A program made the translations under genes and the position numbers. DNA of 64,000 bases from Caloranaerobacter sp. TR13 (GTDB lineage: Bacteria; Bacillota; Clostridia; Tissierellales; Thermohalobacteraceae). This document shows positions 36,719-45,102 of this stretch, one piece after another. The DNA is taken from the NCBI RefSeq assembly GCF_001316435.1, contig NZ_JXLL01000008.1, positions 1 through 64,000 on the forward strand, written 5' to 3'. Numbering within the stretch: position 1 is the stretch's first letter; each line of letters begins with the position of its first letter. The notes under the pieces were generated by a model. That model saw only the letters and a list, made by a program, of their open reading frames with translations, was not told the DNA's origin and did no database searches.

Positions 36719-37949
36719 CCTCTACAGGTATGTTTTCTAACCATATCTCTTCAATAATAGGTATCAAATTTGCAGGCATCTCAGGAACTCTATGATCTAA
36801 CAAGTATTGTTGTGGTAATGTCCCTTTTCCTATTTTAATATCAGTAAACAAATTCTTTTCACTATCACTTAATTTATTGTTGTCTAAAACTGGTAAGTCT
36901 CCCCAATTTTTAGGGTTATATTTTGAAGCTTGTGCTTCAGGACTCAAAATAAAGTTAATAACAGCTAAAGCTCCTGCTTTATTTGGTGCATTAAAAGGTA
37001 TTGCTAGAAAATGTGTATTTCCTATAGTCCCTTTATCAAAAATAAAAGTATTTGTCGTATCTGGAAACTCACCTGTTTGGATTTTACTTGCAGCATGGTT
37101 TGGATTATAACTCATAGTCATCAATACCTCGTTATCAGAAAACATATTGTCAAGCTGAGATATTGTAGCTGGATATGTCTTACCTTCTCTCCATAAATAA
37201 GGTTTCAACTCTTTTAGATAATCAATAGCTGGTTTGATTGCCTTCTCAACTGTCTTTTTATCCGGCTCCATATCCATAAATTGTTTATATCCAACAATAT
37301 CATATATTATATTTCTTACAAAAGCACTACCTGTGAAATCTGGAGGAGCAGGATATGTCAACTTTCCAGGATTTTTCTTAGCTAATTCTAGTAGCTCTTT
37401 ATAATTTCTAGGTGTTGTTTCTATTTTTTTCTTATCATATATCATAACAAGCTGAGCTTTACCATAAGGTGCTTCATAACCATCAACCTTAAACCCAAAA
37501 TCATATCTAACTTCATCAGAGCTACCATCAATATATTTATTAAAATTTGGTAACTTATCTGTAAAAGGTCCGAATAATAACTTATTTTTTTTAGCTGTAT
37601 AGAAATTCTCACCATTAATCCAAACTATATCAATAGTCCCTTCTTGACTATTTAATTGTTTCTCTCCTAATAATTTATTTAAAATATCATCAATGTTCAT
37701 AGGTACCCTATTTAAAGTTATATCATACTCTTCTTTTAGCCTTTTCGCTAAATATGTGTCAATCCAATTATTTACTTTTTGGCTTCCACCCCAACCATAA
37801 AAGTTAACAGTAGTTCCCTTAGCTTCAGCCAATATATCTTCCCAACTTTTTTGTAAAACATTTCCTTCTATCTTTTCATTACTACTACACCCAACTACGC
37901 TTATGGCTAAAGCTAAAATAAGCAGTATACTCAAAAACTTTTTTTTCAT
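36711..37949 (-). CDS. ABC transporter substrate-binding lipoprotein (YnjB-like)
   Basis: A 412-residue periplasmic-binding-type lipoprotein. The signal ends in the lipobox ISVVGC (Cys about 21). The mature part begins WEDILAEAKGTTVNFYGWGG and contains INGENFYTAKKNKLLFGPF and YDKKKIETTPRNYKEL. These are features of the YnjB/thiamine-type binding protein family, whose members bind via a conserved WGG and asparagine-rich pocket. Ligand unknown. It is the first gene of the ABC part of the operon, 14 bases after the YedE gene. Confidence 0.9.
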   Translation of the reverse strand: MKKKFLSILLILALAISVVGCSSNEKIEGNVLQKSWEDILAEAKGTTVNFYGWGGSQKVNNWIDTYLAKRLKEEYDITLNRVPMNIDDILNKLLGEKQLNSQEGTIDIVWINGENFYTAKKNKLLFGPFTDKLPNFNKYIDGSSDEVRYDFGFKVDGYEAPYGKAQLVMIYDKKKIETTPRNYKELLELAKKNPGKLTYPAPPDFTGSAFVRNIIYDIVGYKQFMDMEPDKKTVEKAIKPAIDYLKELKPYLWREGKTYPATISQLDNMFSDNEVLMTMSYNPNHAASKIQTGEFPDTTNTFIFDKGTIGNTHFLAIPFNAPNKAGALAVINFILSPEAQASKYNPKNWGDLPVLDNNKLSDSEKNLFTDIKIGKGTLPQQYLLDHRVPEMPANLIPIIEEIWLENIPVEGE

Positions 37950-37963
37950 AATAAATACCTCCT

Positions 37964-38491
37964 TTATAATAAATATTTAAATAATATTTTAGTCCCTATA
38001 AACGCTCCTACAAACATAAAAATTGCAAATACCCACCCATGTAAAGAAAATGAAGGGATTGCACTAAAATAAGCTCCAATATTACATCCAAAACTCAGTC
38101 TTGTTCCATATCCCATAATTATTCCGCCGAATAATCCAAATAATAGTTGTCTTCTATTTTTTATTTTTTTAAATTTAAATTCAGATGCCCAAAGAACAGC
38201 TAATAATGCTCCAACAATTACAGCTAAATTTATTATTGTATAATAATTATAAATAAAAGTCTCACCTTTTCTCAATTGATTAGAATAAACACTAAAATAA
38301 TACCAATCTGAACAATTAAATCCTAAAAGCTCTAAAAAAGATAGCCCCCAATATAAAAAACCAGTCGTTATTTTCCATGCTTTTCCAGTTGATGCTAATA
38401 AAATAATGTTTAAAACTCCAAGTAAAATACCACCTACCCAATATGGCCAAGGTTTTTTTATGATTTTTTGAAAAAATTTCATAACTCCCAC
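37964..38491 (-). CDS. YeeE/YedE family transporter, C-terminal-half protein
   Basis: A 175-residue membrane protein of the sulfur/selenium transport family, with about five hydrophobic segments and the conserved FGGIIMGYGTRLSFGCNIGA motif carrying the functional Cys. The start is GTG at 38491 with GGGG six bases before it. In E. coli YedE both halves form one protein; here this half and the 233-residue half are separate genes with tusA between them. Members are thought to import thiosulfate (YeeE) or are predicted selenium transporters (YedE). Confidence 0.88.
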   Translation of the reverse strand: MGVMKFFQKIIKKPWPYWVGGILLGVLNIILLASTGKAWKITTGFLYWGLSFLELLGFNCSDWYYFSVYSNQLRKGETFIYNYYTIINLAVIVGALLAVLWASEFKFKKIKNRRQLLFGLFGGIIMGYGTRLSFGCNIGAYFSAIPSFSLHGWVFAIFMFVGAFIGTKILFKYLL

Positions 38492-38502
38492 ATATCACCC
38501 CT

Positions 38503-38730
38503 TTATTTTCGCTTTTCTATATATATCTCCCATTCACCTTCTCCTATTTCCATATAATCTACATTATGCCCTTGTTTCTTAGCCCATTCAACTACATTCT
38601 TAATAGAACAACTATGATCTGTTTCTAAAATTAACACATCTCCTATATCCATTTTTGCTAATCTCTTCATAGCCTTCAACAAAGGAATCGGGCATGCTTC
38701 ATACATACAATCTAGTTTTATCTCATTCAA
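38503..38730 (-). CDS. tusA: TusA/SirA-like sulfur carrier
   Basis: A 75-residue TusA-family protein. The active cysteine lies in YEACPIPLLKAMKRL (about residue 13). The two-layer alpha/beta fold is complete to EGEWEIYIEKR. Family members carry persulfide sulfur; a YedE-associated subgroup has been linked by comparative genomics to selenium. The start is TTG behind AGGAGGG. It is sandwiched between the two YedE-type halves, so it probably receives the imported atom. Confidence 0.92.
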   Translation of the reverse strand: MNEIKLDCMYEACPIPLLKAMKRLAKMDIGDVLILETDHSCSIKNVVEWAKKQGHNVDYMEIGEGEWEIYIEKRK

Positions 38731-38746
38731 TTATATCCCTCCTAAA

Positions 38747-39448
38747 TCAACTAGACATCAAATTGTTTTTCTTATCATACCAATCTGTAATAAAATATAA
38801 TACTGTAAGAAAAATTATTTGTAAAATTACTGCTGTCGGTAGCCCGATATACTTAGGTATATAAATTGTTGGCGACTTTCTAATAATAAGCTTGTCCCAG
38901 AATTCAAAATCATGTGCTCCTAATACAGTTCCTATAATAAATCCAATGAGCACAACAATTTGTAGCAAAAAACCTTCGCCTATCCTCATAAGAGTTCCAC
39001 TAGCACATCCACCAGCAATTACCATACCAATACCAAAAAGTATTGCTCCTATAGCTGTGTGGATTCCAACTGGACTAATTTGACCTGGTAATCTATATAC
39101 ATCAATAACACCACTACTATCTATTGAATAATACTGAATAATTGCAAATCCTATAGTTGCTACCATGAAAGCTATAATAATTGCTTTTAAAATAGATGTA
39201 CTACCAACCATTATTGGATCTCTAAAACTTGCAGCAAAACAAAACCTTGACCTTTGAAGTGTTATACCTATTAAAAGTCCAACAAACCAAAAAATACTAT
39301 AAATTTTGTTGTGTCGCAATAAAAATATAAATATTATTATAGCAATAATAGACATTATAAATGCATAAAATTTTTGATTTTTTTTCTTATTAACTCTAAT
39401 CTCTTGCTGCCTTCTTTTTTTTAACTCTTCAATCTTATTAGAAGACAT
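38747..39448 (-). CDS. YeeE/YedE family transporter, N-terminal-half protein
   Basis: A 233-residue membrane protein with a charged cytoplasmic N-terminus (KIEELKKRRQQEIR) and about six hydrophobic segments. The key motif QRSRFCFAASFRDP holds one conserved Cys, and GIGMVIAGGCASGTLMRIGE holds the second. First gene of the operon that continues through tusA, YedE-2, the YnjBCD-like genes, the two transferases and the kinase. The divergent spacer to the nucleoside hydrolase (39449-39692) must hold its promoter. Confidence 0.9.
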   Translation of the reverse strand: MSSNKIEELKKRRQQEIRVNKKKNQKFYAFIMSIIAIIIFIFLLRHNKIYSIFWFVGLLIGITLQRSRFCFAASFRDPIMVGSTSILKAIIIAFMVATIGFAIIQYYSIDSSGVIDVYRLPGQISPVGIHTAIGAILFGIGMVIAGGCASGTLMRIGEGFLLQIVVLIGFIIGTVLGAHDFEFWDKLIIRKSPTIYIPKYIGLPTAVILQIIFLTVLYFITDWYDKKNNLMSS

Positions 39449-39692
39449 ATAATCAACCCCTAGATATCTATAAGTATGTTAATTATCAAACAAACACCCT
39501 ATAATCTATATTATACATCACCGCTCATTCATTTCATATAGAGTATAATTATATAGAATAAGAATGTTTTATAGTTGTGTTAATCTGTATTAAACCCGTA
39601 TAATTAATAAAGTGATATAATAAATTTAGGTTTGTTTAACTGATAAAAATAAAACAAAATATATTATAAATTAAATGAAGGAGGTAGCTTGT

Positions 39693-40568
39693 ATGGAAAA
39701 AATAAAGGTAATATTTGATTGTGATAACACCATGGGTTTAGAAGGTAAAGATGTAGATGATGGTCTTACACTTATATATCTGTTAGGTAGACAAGATGTA
39801 GATTTACTAGGTGTTACAACAACTTATGGAAACAGTACAATCGACTCAGTATATGAAAATACTAAAAAAATGTTTAAAGAATTAAATATAAATTTACCCC
39901 TTTACAAGGGAGCTAGTTCTAAATCTAAAAAAAATAGTCCTGCTGCCAATTTTTTAGTAAATATTGTGAATAAATATCCTAATGAAATTACACTGTTAGC
40001 AACAGGTTCCCTTACAAATCTTAAAAATGCTTATGAAATTGATAAAAACTTTTTCAAAAAATTAAAACAGATTGTGTTAATGGGAGGCATAACAAAGCCT
40101 TTAATCATTAATGGAAAAAATTTAGACGAACTTAATTTCTCATGTGACCCAGAAGCTACCCATATCGTATTAACATCTGGAGTTAAAATAACAATTTTAA
40201 CAGGACATATTTGCTTACAAGCATTCTTTGGTGAATATGAATACAAAAGATTGATGAACAGTAAATCTAAAATATATAAATATATTAAAGATAAAACCAT
40301 CAATTGGTTTAACTTTGTAATGAATGAATTTGGTATAAAAGGATTTTACAACTGGGACATAGTTGCTGCAGTTTACGTAACAAATCCAGAATTGTTTGAA
40401 GAAAACTATCAAAACATAATATCTACCCCAAATGATTTAGAAAAAGGATATCTTATAATAGATAAAAATTCACCTAAAGGATATAAAATTAATATACCTA
40501 CTAGAATTAAAGACGTAGAAAGATTTAATAATATAATTTTTAAAACATGGGATAATGTAATTATATAA
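39693..40568 (+). CDS. inosine/uridine-preferring nucleoside hydrolase
   Basis: A 291-residue nucleoside hydrolase, cleaving the N-glycosidic bond of ribonucleosides. The N-terminal calcium site is IFDCDNTMGLEGKDVDDG, a slightly stretched version of the usual DxDxGxDD. LLGVTTTYGNS, LLATGSLTNL and VLMGGITKP follow. A late NWDIVAAVYVTNPELF carries the C-terminal Asp ligand. AAGGAGG lies 8 bases before the ATG at 39693; an ATG 18 bases earlier overlaps that site. Single gene divergent from the YedE operon. Confidence 0.88.
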   Translation: MEKIKVIFDCDNTMGLEGKDVDDGLTLIYLLGRQDVDLLGVTTTYGNSTIDSVYENTKKMFKELNINLPLYKGASSKSKKNSPAANFLVNIVNKYPNEITLLATGSLTNLKNAYEIDKNFFKKLKQIVLMGGITKPLIINGKNLDELNFSCDPEATHIVLTSGVKITILTGHICLQAFFGEYEYKRLMNSKSKIYKYIKDKTINWFNFVMNEFGIKGFYNWDIVAAVYVTNPELFEENYQNIISTPNDLEKGYLIIDKNSPKGYKINIPTRIKDVERFNNIIFKTWDNVII

Positions 40569-40581
40569 TTACCTACAAAAT

Positions 40582-40890
40582 CTATTTATTACCTTTCTTT
40601 TGCTCTAATCTATCCAGTATTAAGTTATATCCTTCGGCTCCATAATTTAACGCTCTATTTATTCTACTAATAGTTGCTGTAGAAGCACCTGTCTCATTTT
40701 CAATTTCTATATATGTCTTATTCTCTCTTAATAATTTTGCAACCTGAAGTCTCTGAGCCAGAGACTTTATTTCTTTTATTGTGCAAATATCTTCAAAAAA
40801 TCTATAGCATTCTTCTATATTTTTAAGTTCTAAAATAGCTTCAAAAAGCTCATCAATATGAGAATCTTTAATTTTAGAATTGTAACTCAT
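40582..40890 (-). CDS. YerC/YecD-type TrpR-like protein
   Basis: A 102-residue DNA-binding protein of the TrpR-related YerC/YecD family. The helix-turn-helix is LLRENKTYIEIENETGASTATISRINRAL (about residues 55-83; ASTATISR is the recognition helix). DNA target unknown in this family. GGGAGGGG precedes the ATG at 40890. It is convergent with the nucleoside hydrolase and is followed upstream by a heptad tract. Confidence 0.88.
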   Translation of the reverse strand: MSYNSKIKDSHIDELFEAILELKNIEECYRFFEDICTIKEIKSLAQRLQVAKLLRENKTYIEIENETGASTATISRINRALNYGAEGYNLILDRLEQKKGNK

Positions 40891-40983
40891 TAAACCCCTC
40901 CCGAACAATTGAATTTTAAATTTTAAATGCTAAATATATATATTGTCATCTATAGCAAAGAATTAATTCTATACTACTTCTAA

Positions 40984-41102
40984 TAACTATCAACTATTGA
41001 CTATAAGCTAATTCTACATTTTACATTTTCAATTTTCAATTCCTTATCCCTGTCCTCTGTTCTCTATTCTCTGATCCCTGTTCTCTGTTCCCTGTCTACT
41101 AA
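40984..41102 (-). repeat. heptad repeat tract 4
   Basis: Seventeen consecutive 7-base units in one phase, passing from AACTATC types through TTTACAT and TTTCAAT to CCCTGTC and CTCTGTT. Most units keep a CT dinucleotide at the same position. A shorter AT-rich heptad run (TTTTAAA) lies at about 40912-40946 just before the YerC-like gene. Confidence 0.92.
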
Positions 41103-41199
41103 AGGCTTTAAAAAAATTATAATATTTTAACTTATTTTGCAAATACTATTTTTGAAGTTTATCCTCTTTTATTTAACATATCATAAAGGAAGTGATATT

Positions 41200-41457
41200 T
41201 TGAAAAATTACTATAACCAAAACAAGCCTAATGCTTCAAACGGTCAAGACATCATACTATCAACATACAACGCAGAAAAATATCCAATAATAGAAAGACA
41301 AACAAATGCATTTGTATTCCCTTGGAATATGCAAAGAGATGTAGACGCCATTGATACTATGAGATTCTATGCAGAAACTACTCCTATTACTGAAAAAAGA
41401 GGAATTGAAGGAATTCCTGCCAGTCCAAAGAATATGGAAAATACTGATTTAAGGTAG
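41200..41457 (+). CDS. 85-residue protein of unknown function
   Basis: I do not recognise this protein. A TTG at 41200 follows AAGGAAG at good distance. The 85-residue product begins KNYYNQNKPNASNGQDIILS and continues with YNAEKYPIIERQTNAFVFPW and a TTPITEKRGIEGIPASP tail. It is soluble, rich in N, Y and P, and has no Cys. Its end overlaps the end of folK (convergent) by 9 bases. Its codon use resembles its neighbours', supporting a real gene. Confidence 0.6.
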   Translation: MKNYYNQNKPNASNGQDIILSTYNAEKYPIIERQTNAFVFPWNMQRDVDAIDTMRFYAETTPITEKRGIEGIPASPKNMENTDLR

Positions 41458-41949
41458 AGGCTTGCAATTGCAAGCCTTAAATTCCTTTATCCCATCAAGC
41501 CCTACAATATCTATCCACTCTGTAATCGTTTTTCCTTTAATTACTAGATTCTCGTTTAAATCCTTTAATGGTACTAAAACAAAAGCTCTTTCTTGAATTC
41601 TAGGATGAGGTATTATCAACTTATCGTCATCTATAAAAACATCATCATAAATCAATATATCGACATCAATAGTTCTAGGACCCCATCTAAAATGACGTTC
41701 TCTTTTTAATATTCTCTCAACCTTCTGACATTCTTCTAAAAGTTCAAATGGGCTTAAATCAGTTTGTATCTCTATACATAAGTTTAAAAAGCTATCTTGT
41801 AGAGTATAACCCCAAGGCTCGGTCTCATATATTTTAGAAACTTTTATTAATTTAGTATCTTTAAAGTTTTTAATAAGCTGTATAGCTTCCTTTAAATAAT
41901 TAAGTCTATCTCCTAAATTTGTTCCTAGTCCAAGATATACCTTAGCCAT
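41449..41949 (-). CDS. folK: 2-amino-4-hydroxy-6-hydroxymethyldihydropteridine diphosphokinase
   Basis: Pyrophosphorylates hydroxymethyl-dihydropterin. The 166-residue protein has VYLGLGTNLGDRLNYLKEAI, SKIYETEPWGYTLQDSFLNL, the signature RHFRWGPRTIDVDILIYDD and IPHPRIQERAFVLVPL, all canonical. Last gene of the folate operon; its ATG overlaps the folB end by 8 bases. Confidence 0.97.
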   Translation of the reverse strand: MAKVYLGLGTNLGDRLNYLKEAIQLIKNFKDTKLIKVSKIYETEPWGYTLQDSFLNLCIEIQTDLSPFELLEECQKVERILKRERHFRWGPRTIDVDILIYDDVFIDDDKLIIPHPRIQERAFVLVPLKDLNENLVIKGKTITEWIDIVGLDGIKEFKACNCKPLP

Positions 41950-42310
41950 CTTTTCTTGCTCTCCTTATTTCTACACCAAAATAGTCAAATATCCCATTAA
42001 CAGGAGCTTGAGGTTTCTTTACTGTTACAACTATCTCTTTAACATTCTTAAACTCATTTAAAATCCCTATTGCAATATTCTCAGCCAATGCCTCAATAAG
42101 CTTGAATGTATTATTTTCGCATATAGCTTTGACTAATTCGTAAATTTTAGCATAGTTTACTGACTGAGCTAAATCATCAGTTTTTCCTGCCCTTTTCAAG
42201 TCACAAAAGACTTCCAAATCAATAATAAATTTTTGACCTATAACATTTTCTTCTTTTAATGCTCCATGATAAGCATAAAAACTTAGGCCCTTTAATATTA
42301 TTTTATCCAA
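41942..42310 (-). CDS. folB: dihydroneopterin aldolase
   Basis: Converts dihydroneopterin to hydroxymethyl-dihydropterin. DKIILKGLSFYAYHGALKEE with the typical YHG, GQKFIIDLEVFCDL, the active-site SVNYAKIYELVKAI, then IEALAENIAIGIL and VTVKKPQAPVNGIFDYFGV. I chose the TTG at 42310, which follows the folP stop and an AGGG site and gives the normal family start (122 residues); an ATG 27 bases earlier lies inside folP. Confidence 0.94.
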   Translation of the reverse strand: MDKIILKGLSFYAYHGALKEENVIGQKFIIDLEVFCDLKRAGKTDDLAQSVNYAKIYELVKAICENNTFKLIEALAENIAIGILNEFKNVKEIVVTVKKPQAPVNGIFDYFGVEIRRARKDG

Positions 42311-42317
42311 AATATCC

Positions 42318-43109
42318 CTACTTTCTAAAAATAGCATCGGTTACTTTAGCAGCTCTTAAGTTCTCTTTTACATCATGTACTCTTATAATATCAACTCCCT
42401 GCATGATTCCCATAACTGTTGTCGCTATAGTCCCTTCAACTCTTTCCTTTGGAGGTAAGTCTAAAATCTTACCAATCATAGATTTTCTAGAAGTGCCTAA
42501 TAAAATTGGATATCCTAGCTCAGTAAGTTCCGATAATCTAGCCATAACCTGCATATTTTGCTCAGGAGTTTTTCCAAAACCAATGCCTGGATCTAATATA
42601 ATATTTTTTTCTTTTACACCTGCTTCTTTTGCTAATCTAATACTTTCTTTTAGAAAATCTTTTATTGATTCCATAATATCTTTTTTATATTCAGTCCCTA
42701 TTTGATTATGCATAATAATAACTGGAACATCATATTTAGCAACAACATTTGCCATATTTTTATCTCTTTGAAGTCCCCAAACATCATTTATTACATGAGC
42801 ACCAAGCTTTAAAACCTCTTCAGCAACCCTAGCCTTATAAGTATCTACTGAAATTGGTATATTAATTTCCTTAACTAATCTTTTAACTACTGGAATTATT
42901 CTTTTTAACTCTTCTTCTTCAGATACTTCCTGTGCTCCAGGCCTTGTTGACTCAGCTCCTACATCAATTATATCTGCACCTTCTCTAACCATTTCTTTTG
43001 CATGCTCAACAGCTTTTTCTATATCAAAATATTCGCCACCATCTGAAAAACTATCAGGAGTTACATTTAATATCCCCATTATATAAGTTTTTTTGCCAAA
43101 TTTAAACAT
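42318..43109 (-). CDS. folP: dihydropteroate synthase
   Basis: Condenses hydroxymethyl-dihydropterin diphosphate with p-aminobenzoate. The 263-residue TIM barrel shows MGILNVTPDSFSDGGEYF (loop 1), DIIDVGAESTRPGAQEVSEE, PISVDTYKARVAEE, HVINDVWGL, ILDPGIGFGKTPEQN, LLGTSRKSMIG and IIRVHDVKE. Sits between folE and folB. Confidence 0.97.
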   Translation of the reverse strand: MFKFGKKTYIMGILNVTPDSFSDGGEYFDIEKAVEHAKEMVREGADIIDVGAESTRPGAQEVSEEEELKRIIPVVKRLVKEINIPISVDTYKARVAEEVLKLGAHVINDVWGLQRDKNMANVVAKYDVPVIIMHNQIGTEYKKDIMESIKDFLKESIRLAKEAGVKEKNIILDPGIGFGKTPEQNMQVMARLSELTELGYPILLGTSRKSMIGKILDLPPKERVEGTIATTVMGIMQGVDIIRVHDVKENLRAAKVTDAIFRK

Positions 43110-43119
43110 AATATCCCCC

Positions 43120-43683
43120 TTACTTGTGATTAATCAAACTCATAACTTCTGCTCTAGATTCTGGTCTTGTTTCAAATATACCTCTTACTGCTGATGTCAC
43201 AGTTTTTGAACCTGGTTTTTTTACTCCTCTCATAGTCATACACATATGTTCAGCTTCAACTACAACTACTACACCATAAGGCTCTAGAACTTCCATTAAA
43301 GTATCTGCAATAGTCTTAGTAATTCTCTCTTGTAATTGAGGTCTTTTTGCTACAGTCTCAACTACCCTTGCTAGTTTAGAAAGTCCCGTAAGTTTTCCAT
43401 CTTTAGGTATATATGCAACATGTGCCTTACCAAAGAAAGGTACTAAATGATGTTCACACATTGAATAAAAAGGTATATCTTTAACTAAAACTAATTCCTC
43501 ATATTTTTCATCTTGGAAATATATTTCTAAGTGCTTTTTCGGATCTTCATTTAATCCTGAAAATATTTCTTCATACATCCTAGCTATTCTATCAGGTGTT
43601 CCTCTAAGTCCTTCTCTATCTGGATCTTCACCTATCGCCTCTAAAATATCTCTAATAGCTCTTTTAATCTTTTCTTTATCCAT
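43120..43683 (-). CDS. folE: GTP cyclohydrolase I
   Basis: Makes dihydroneopterin triphosphate from GTP, the entry to folate. The 187-residue FolE1 type has the zinc ligands in [18 protein letters not shown] (Cys and His near residues 76-79) and later [14 protein letters not shown], with [10 protein letters not shown] and RPQLQERIT between them. Lies 2 bases after the nucleotidyltransferase gene. Confidence 0.97.
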   Translation of the reverse strand: MDKEKIKRAIRDILEAIGEDPDREGLRGTPDRIARMYEEIFSGLNEDPKKHLEIYFQDEKYEELVLVKDIPFYSMCEHHLVPFFGKAHVAYIPKDGKLTGLSKLARVVETVAKRPQLQERITKTIADTLMEVLEPYGVVVVVEAEHMCMTMRGVKKPGSKTVTSAVRGIFETRPESRAEVMSLINHK

Positions 43684-43685
43684 AT

Positions 43686-44357
43686 TTACATCTCCTTTTG
43701 TGTGTTTTTTTCTATAATATAATCAAATACTTCTTTTAATTTATTAATATCATATTCATTATAGAAATCTACAACAATACTAAATAAATCATTATTAAAA
43801 TCTCTAAGACTTTTTAGAAGTTTTTTATCCTTTGGAATCCACATATTATTTAATTTATAATATAATTTTATCATCTCCTTCAAACATAGATTTGAAAGAA
43901 AATGAAATTCATACTTAGGTCCATTTTGTAGTTTCTTAAGCTTTTTAAAATAATCATTTATCTTAATTATACAATTATTTATTTCATAATGTTCTATTCT
44001 TTTTGGCCCTTTATTATATTCTTTAATAGACTCTTTAATAATATAATCACCAAATCCATCTTTATCATATACTAAATTACCATCTTTAAGACATTCAATG
44101 AAAAATTGCTCTCTTTTCTTAATTAATTCTTCTGAAGTTTTTTTAGGAAAAAAATTTAAATCAAATTCTATGCCTGAAACTTCTAAAATCTTCCTTATTT
44201 GTCTATTACCTTCTTCAGTTATTACAAATATATCTATATCACTTGACTTTATATCAAACTCTAAATTCCTCATAGAACCCACTAAAATAATGGAATTTAC
44301 ATTTGTGCTTTTCCTAATTTCCTTTATTTGATATTTAACAACATCTAAAGCATTCAT
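43686..44357 (-). CDS. nucleotidyltransferase-domain protein of unknown role in the folate operon
   Basis: A 223-residue protein with an N-terminal polymerase-beta-type nucleotidyltransferase motif: [20 protein letters not shown] (GS...DxD, about residues 24-43). The rest is helical (about 90-223), with lysine-rich EIRKST and [16 protein letters not shown]. It resembles the MNT/KNT-type antitoxin-like or aminoglycoside nucleotidyltransferases but has no HEPN partner. It is translationally coupled to pabC (23-base overlap) and sits 2 bases before folE, so it is an integral operon member. A function in folate metabolism is unproved. Confidence 0.75.
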   Translation of the reverse strand: MNALDVVKYQIKEIRKSTNVNSIILVGSMRNLEFDIKSSDIDIFVITEEGNRQIRKILEVSGIEFDLNFFPKKTSEELIKKREQFFIECLKDGNLVYDKDGFGDYIIKESIKEYNKGPKRIEHYEINNCIIKINDYFKKLKKLQNGPKYEFHFLSNLCLKEMIKLYYKLNNMWIPKDKKLLKSLRDFNNDLFSIVVDFYNEYDINKLKEVFDYIIEKNTQKEM

Positions 44358-45102
44358 AAAGCTTTTCCTCCAAGGCAGTCCTCAATTTATAAAAAACTTC
44401 ATTATCTTTATCATACACTATATCTTCAATCTCTCTAACTTTTAAAACATCTATCAAACTATTAGTTATAAAAGCAAAATCGAATTTATTTAAGTCTTTT
44501 ACATCTATTGTACATTCATGTACTTTTATTCCTATATTCTTTGCTATTTTTATAACCTCTCTTCTCATTATACCTGGCAATATATTTAAGGAAAGCTTTG
44601 GCGTAAATAGCTCATTTCGTCTTACAAAAAAAATATTTGTCATTGTACCTTCAAGTATTTTATTATCAGTATTTATTATTAAAGATTCATCAAAGCCTTT
44701 ATTTAAAGCTAACCTCTTTAAATAAATATTTTCAAAATAATTTGTAGTTTTATATCTGTATATAAAACTTTCTCCCCTTCTTATATGTGCAATATTAAGC
44801 TTATATCCTCTAACATAGTCTTCATACTTGTAAGGTATATCTCTTATCATAAAGTTATATCCTTCATCAAATACAGTAATTCGCAAAGCTTTATAATCAT
44901 AGCTTTTTACATATTCATATATTTTTTTCTGTAATTCTTCATAAGAGATATTAATTTCTATATTTAATTCCTTAATTGAATTATACATTCTATCAAGATG
45001 TTCTTTTAATAAAATCGGATTTCCTTTATATATTTTCATCGTCTCAAATACACCAATACCAAACTTAAAAAGTTCGCTATTTTCAGTTGCTTTTCTCTTC
45101 AT
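44335..45102 (-). CDS. pabC: aminodeoxychorismate lyase
   Basis: A PLP enzyme of fold type IV releasing p-aminobenzoate and pyruvate from aminodeoxychorismate. The 255-residue protein has FKFGIGVFETMKIYKG at its start, the Lys that binds PLP in TTNYFENIYLKRLALNKG (about residue 136), and EGTMTNIFFVRRNELFTPKL with the phosphate-binding loop. The ATG lies behind AGGGGGC and overlaps pabB by 20 bases. A branched-chain aminotransferase is the alternative, but the context decides for PabC. Confidence 0.93.
   Translation of the reverse strand: MKRKATENSELFKFGIGVFETMKIYKGNPILLKEHLDRMYNSIKELNIEINISYEELQKKIYEYVKSYDYKALRITVFDEGYNFMIRDIPYKYEDYVRGYKLNIAHIRRGESFIYRYKTTNYFENIYLKRLALNKGFDESLIINTDNKILEGTMTNIFFVRRNELFTPKLSLNILPGIMRREVIKIAKNIGIKVHECTIDVKDLNKFDFAFITNSLIDVLKVREIEDIVYDKDNEVFYKLRTALEEKLYECFRCC

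Noticed and set aside
38316-38498. Alternative reading frame overlapping the second YedE half
   Set aside because: It shares the ribosome-binding site but lacks any family motif, whereas the GTG frame at 38491 has the full YedE signature.
44335-45102. Branched-chain aminotransferase (ilvE)
   Set aside because: Same fold, but the length and the position between pabB and folE favour aminodeoxychorismate lyase.
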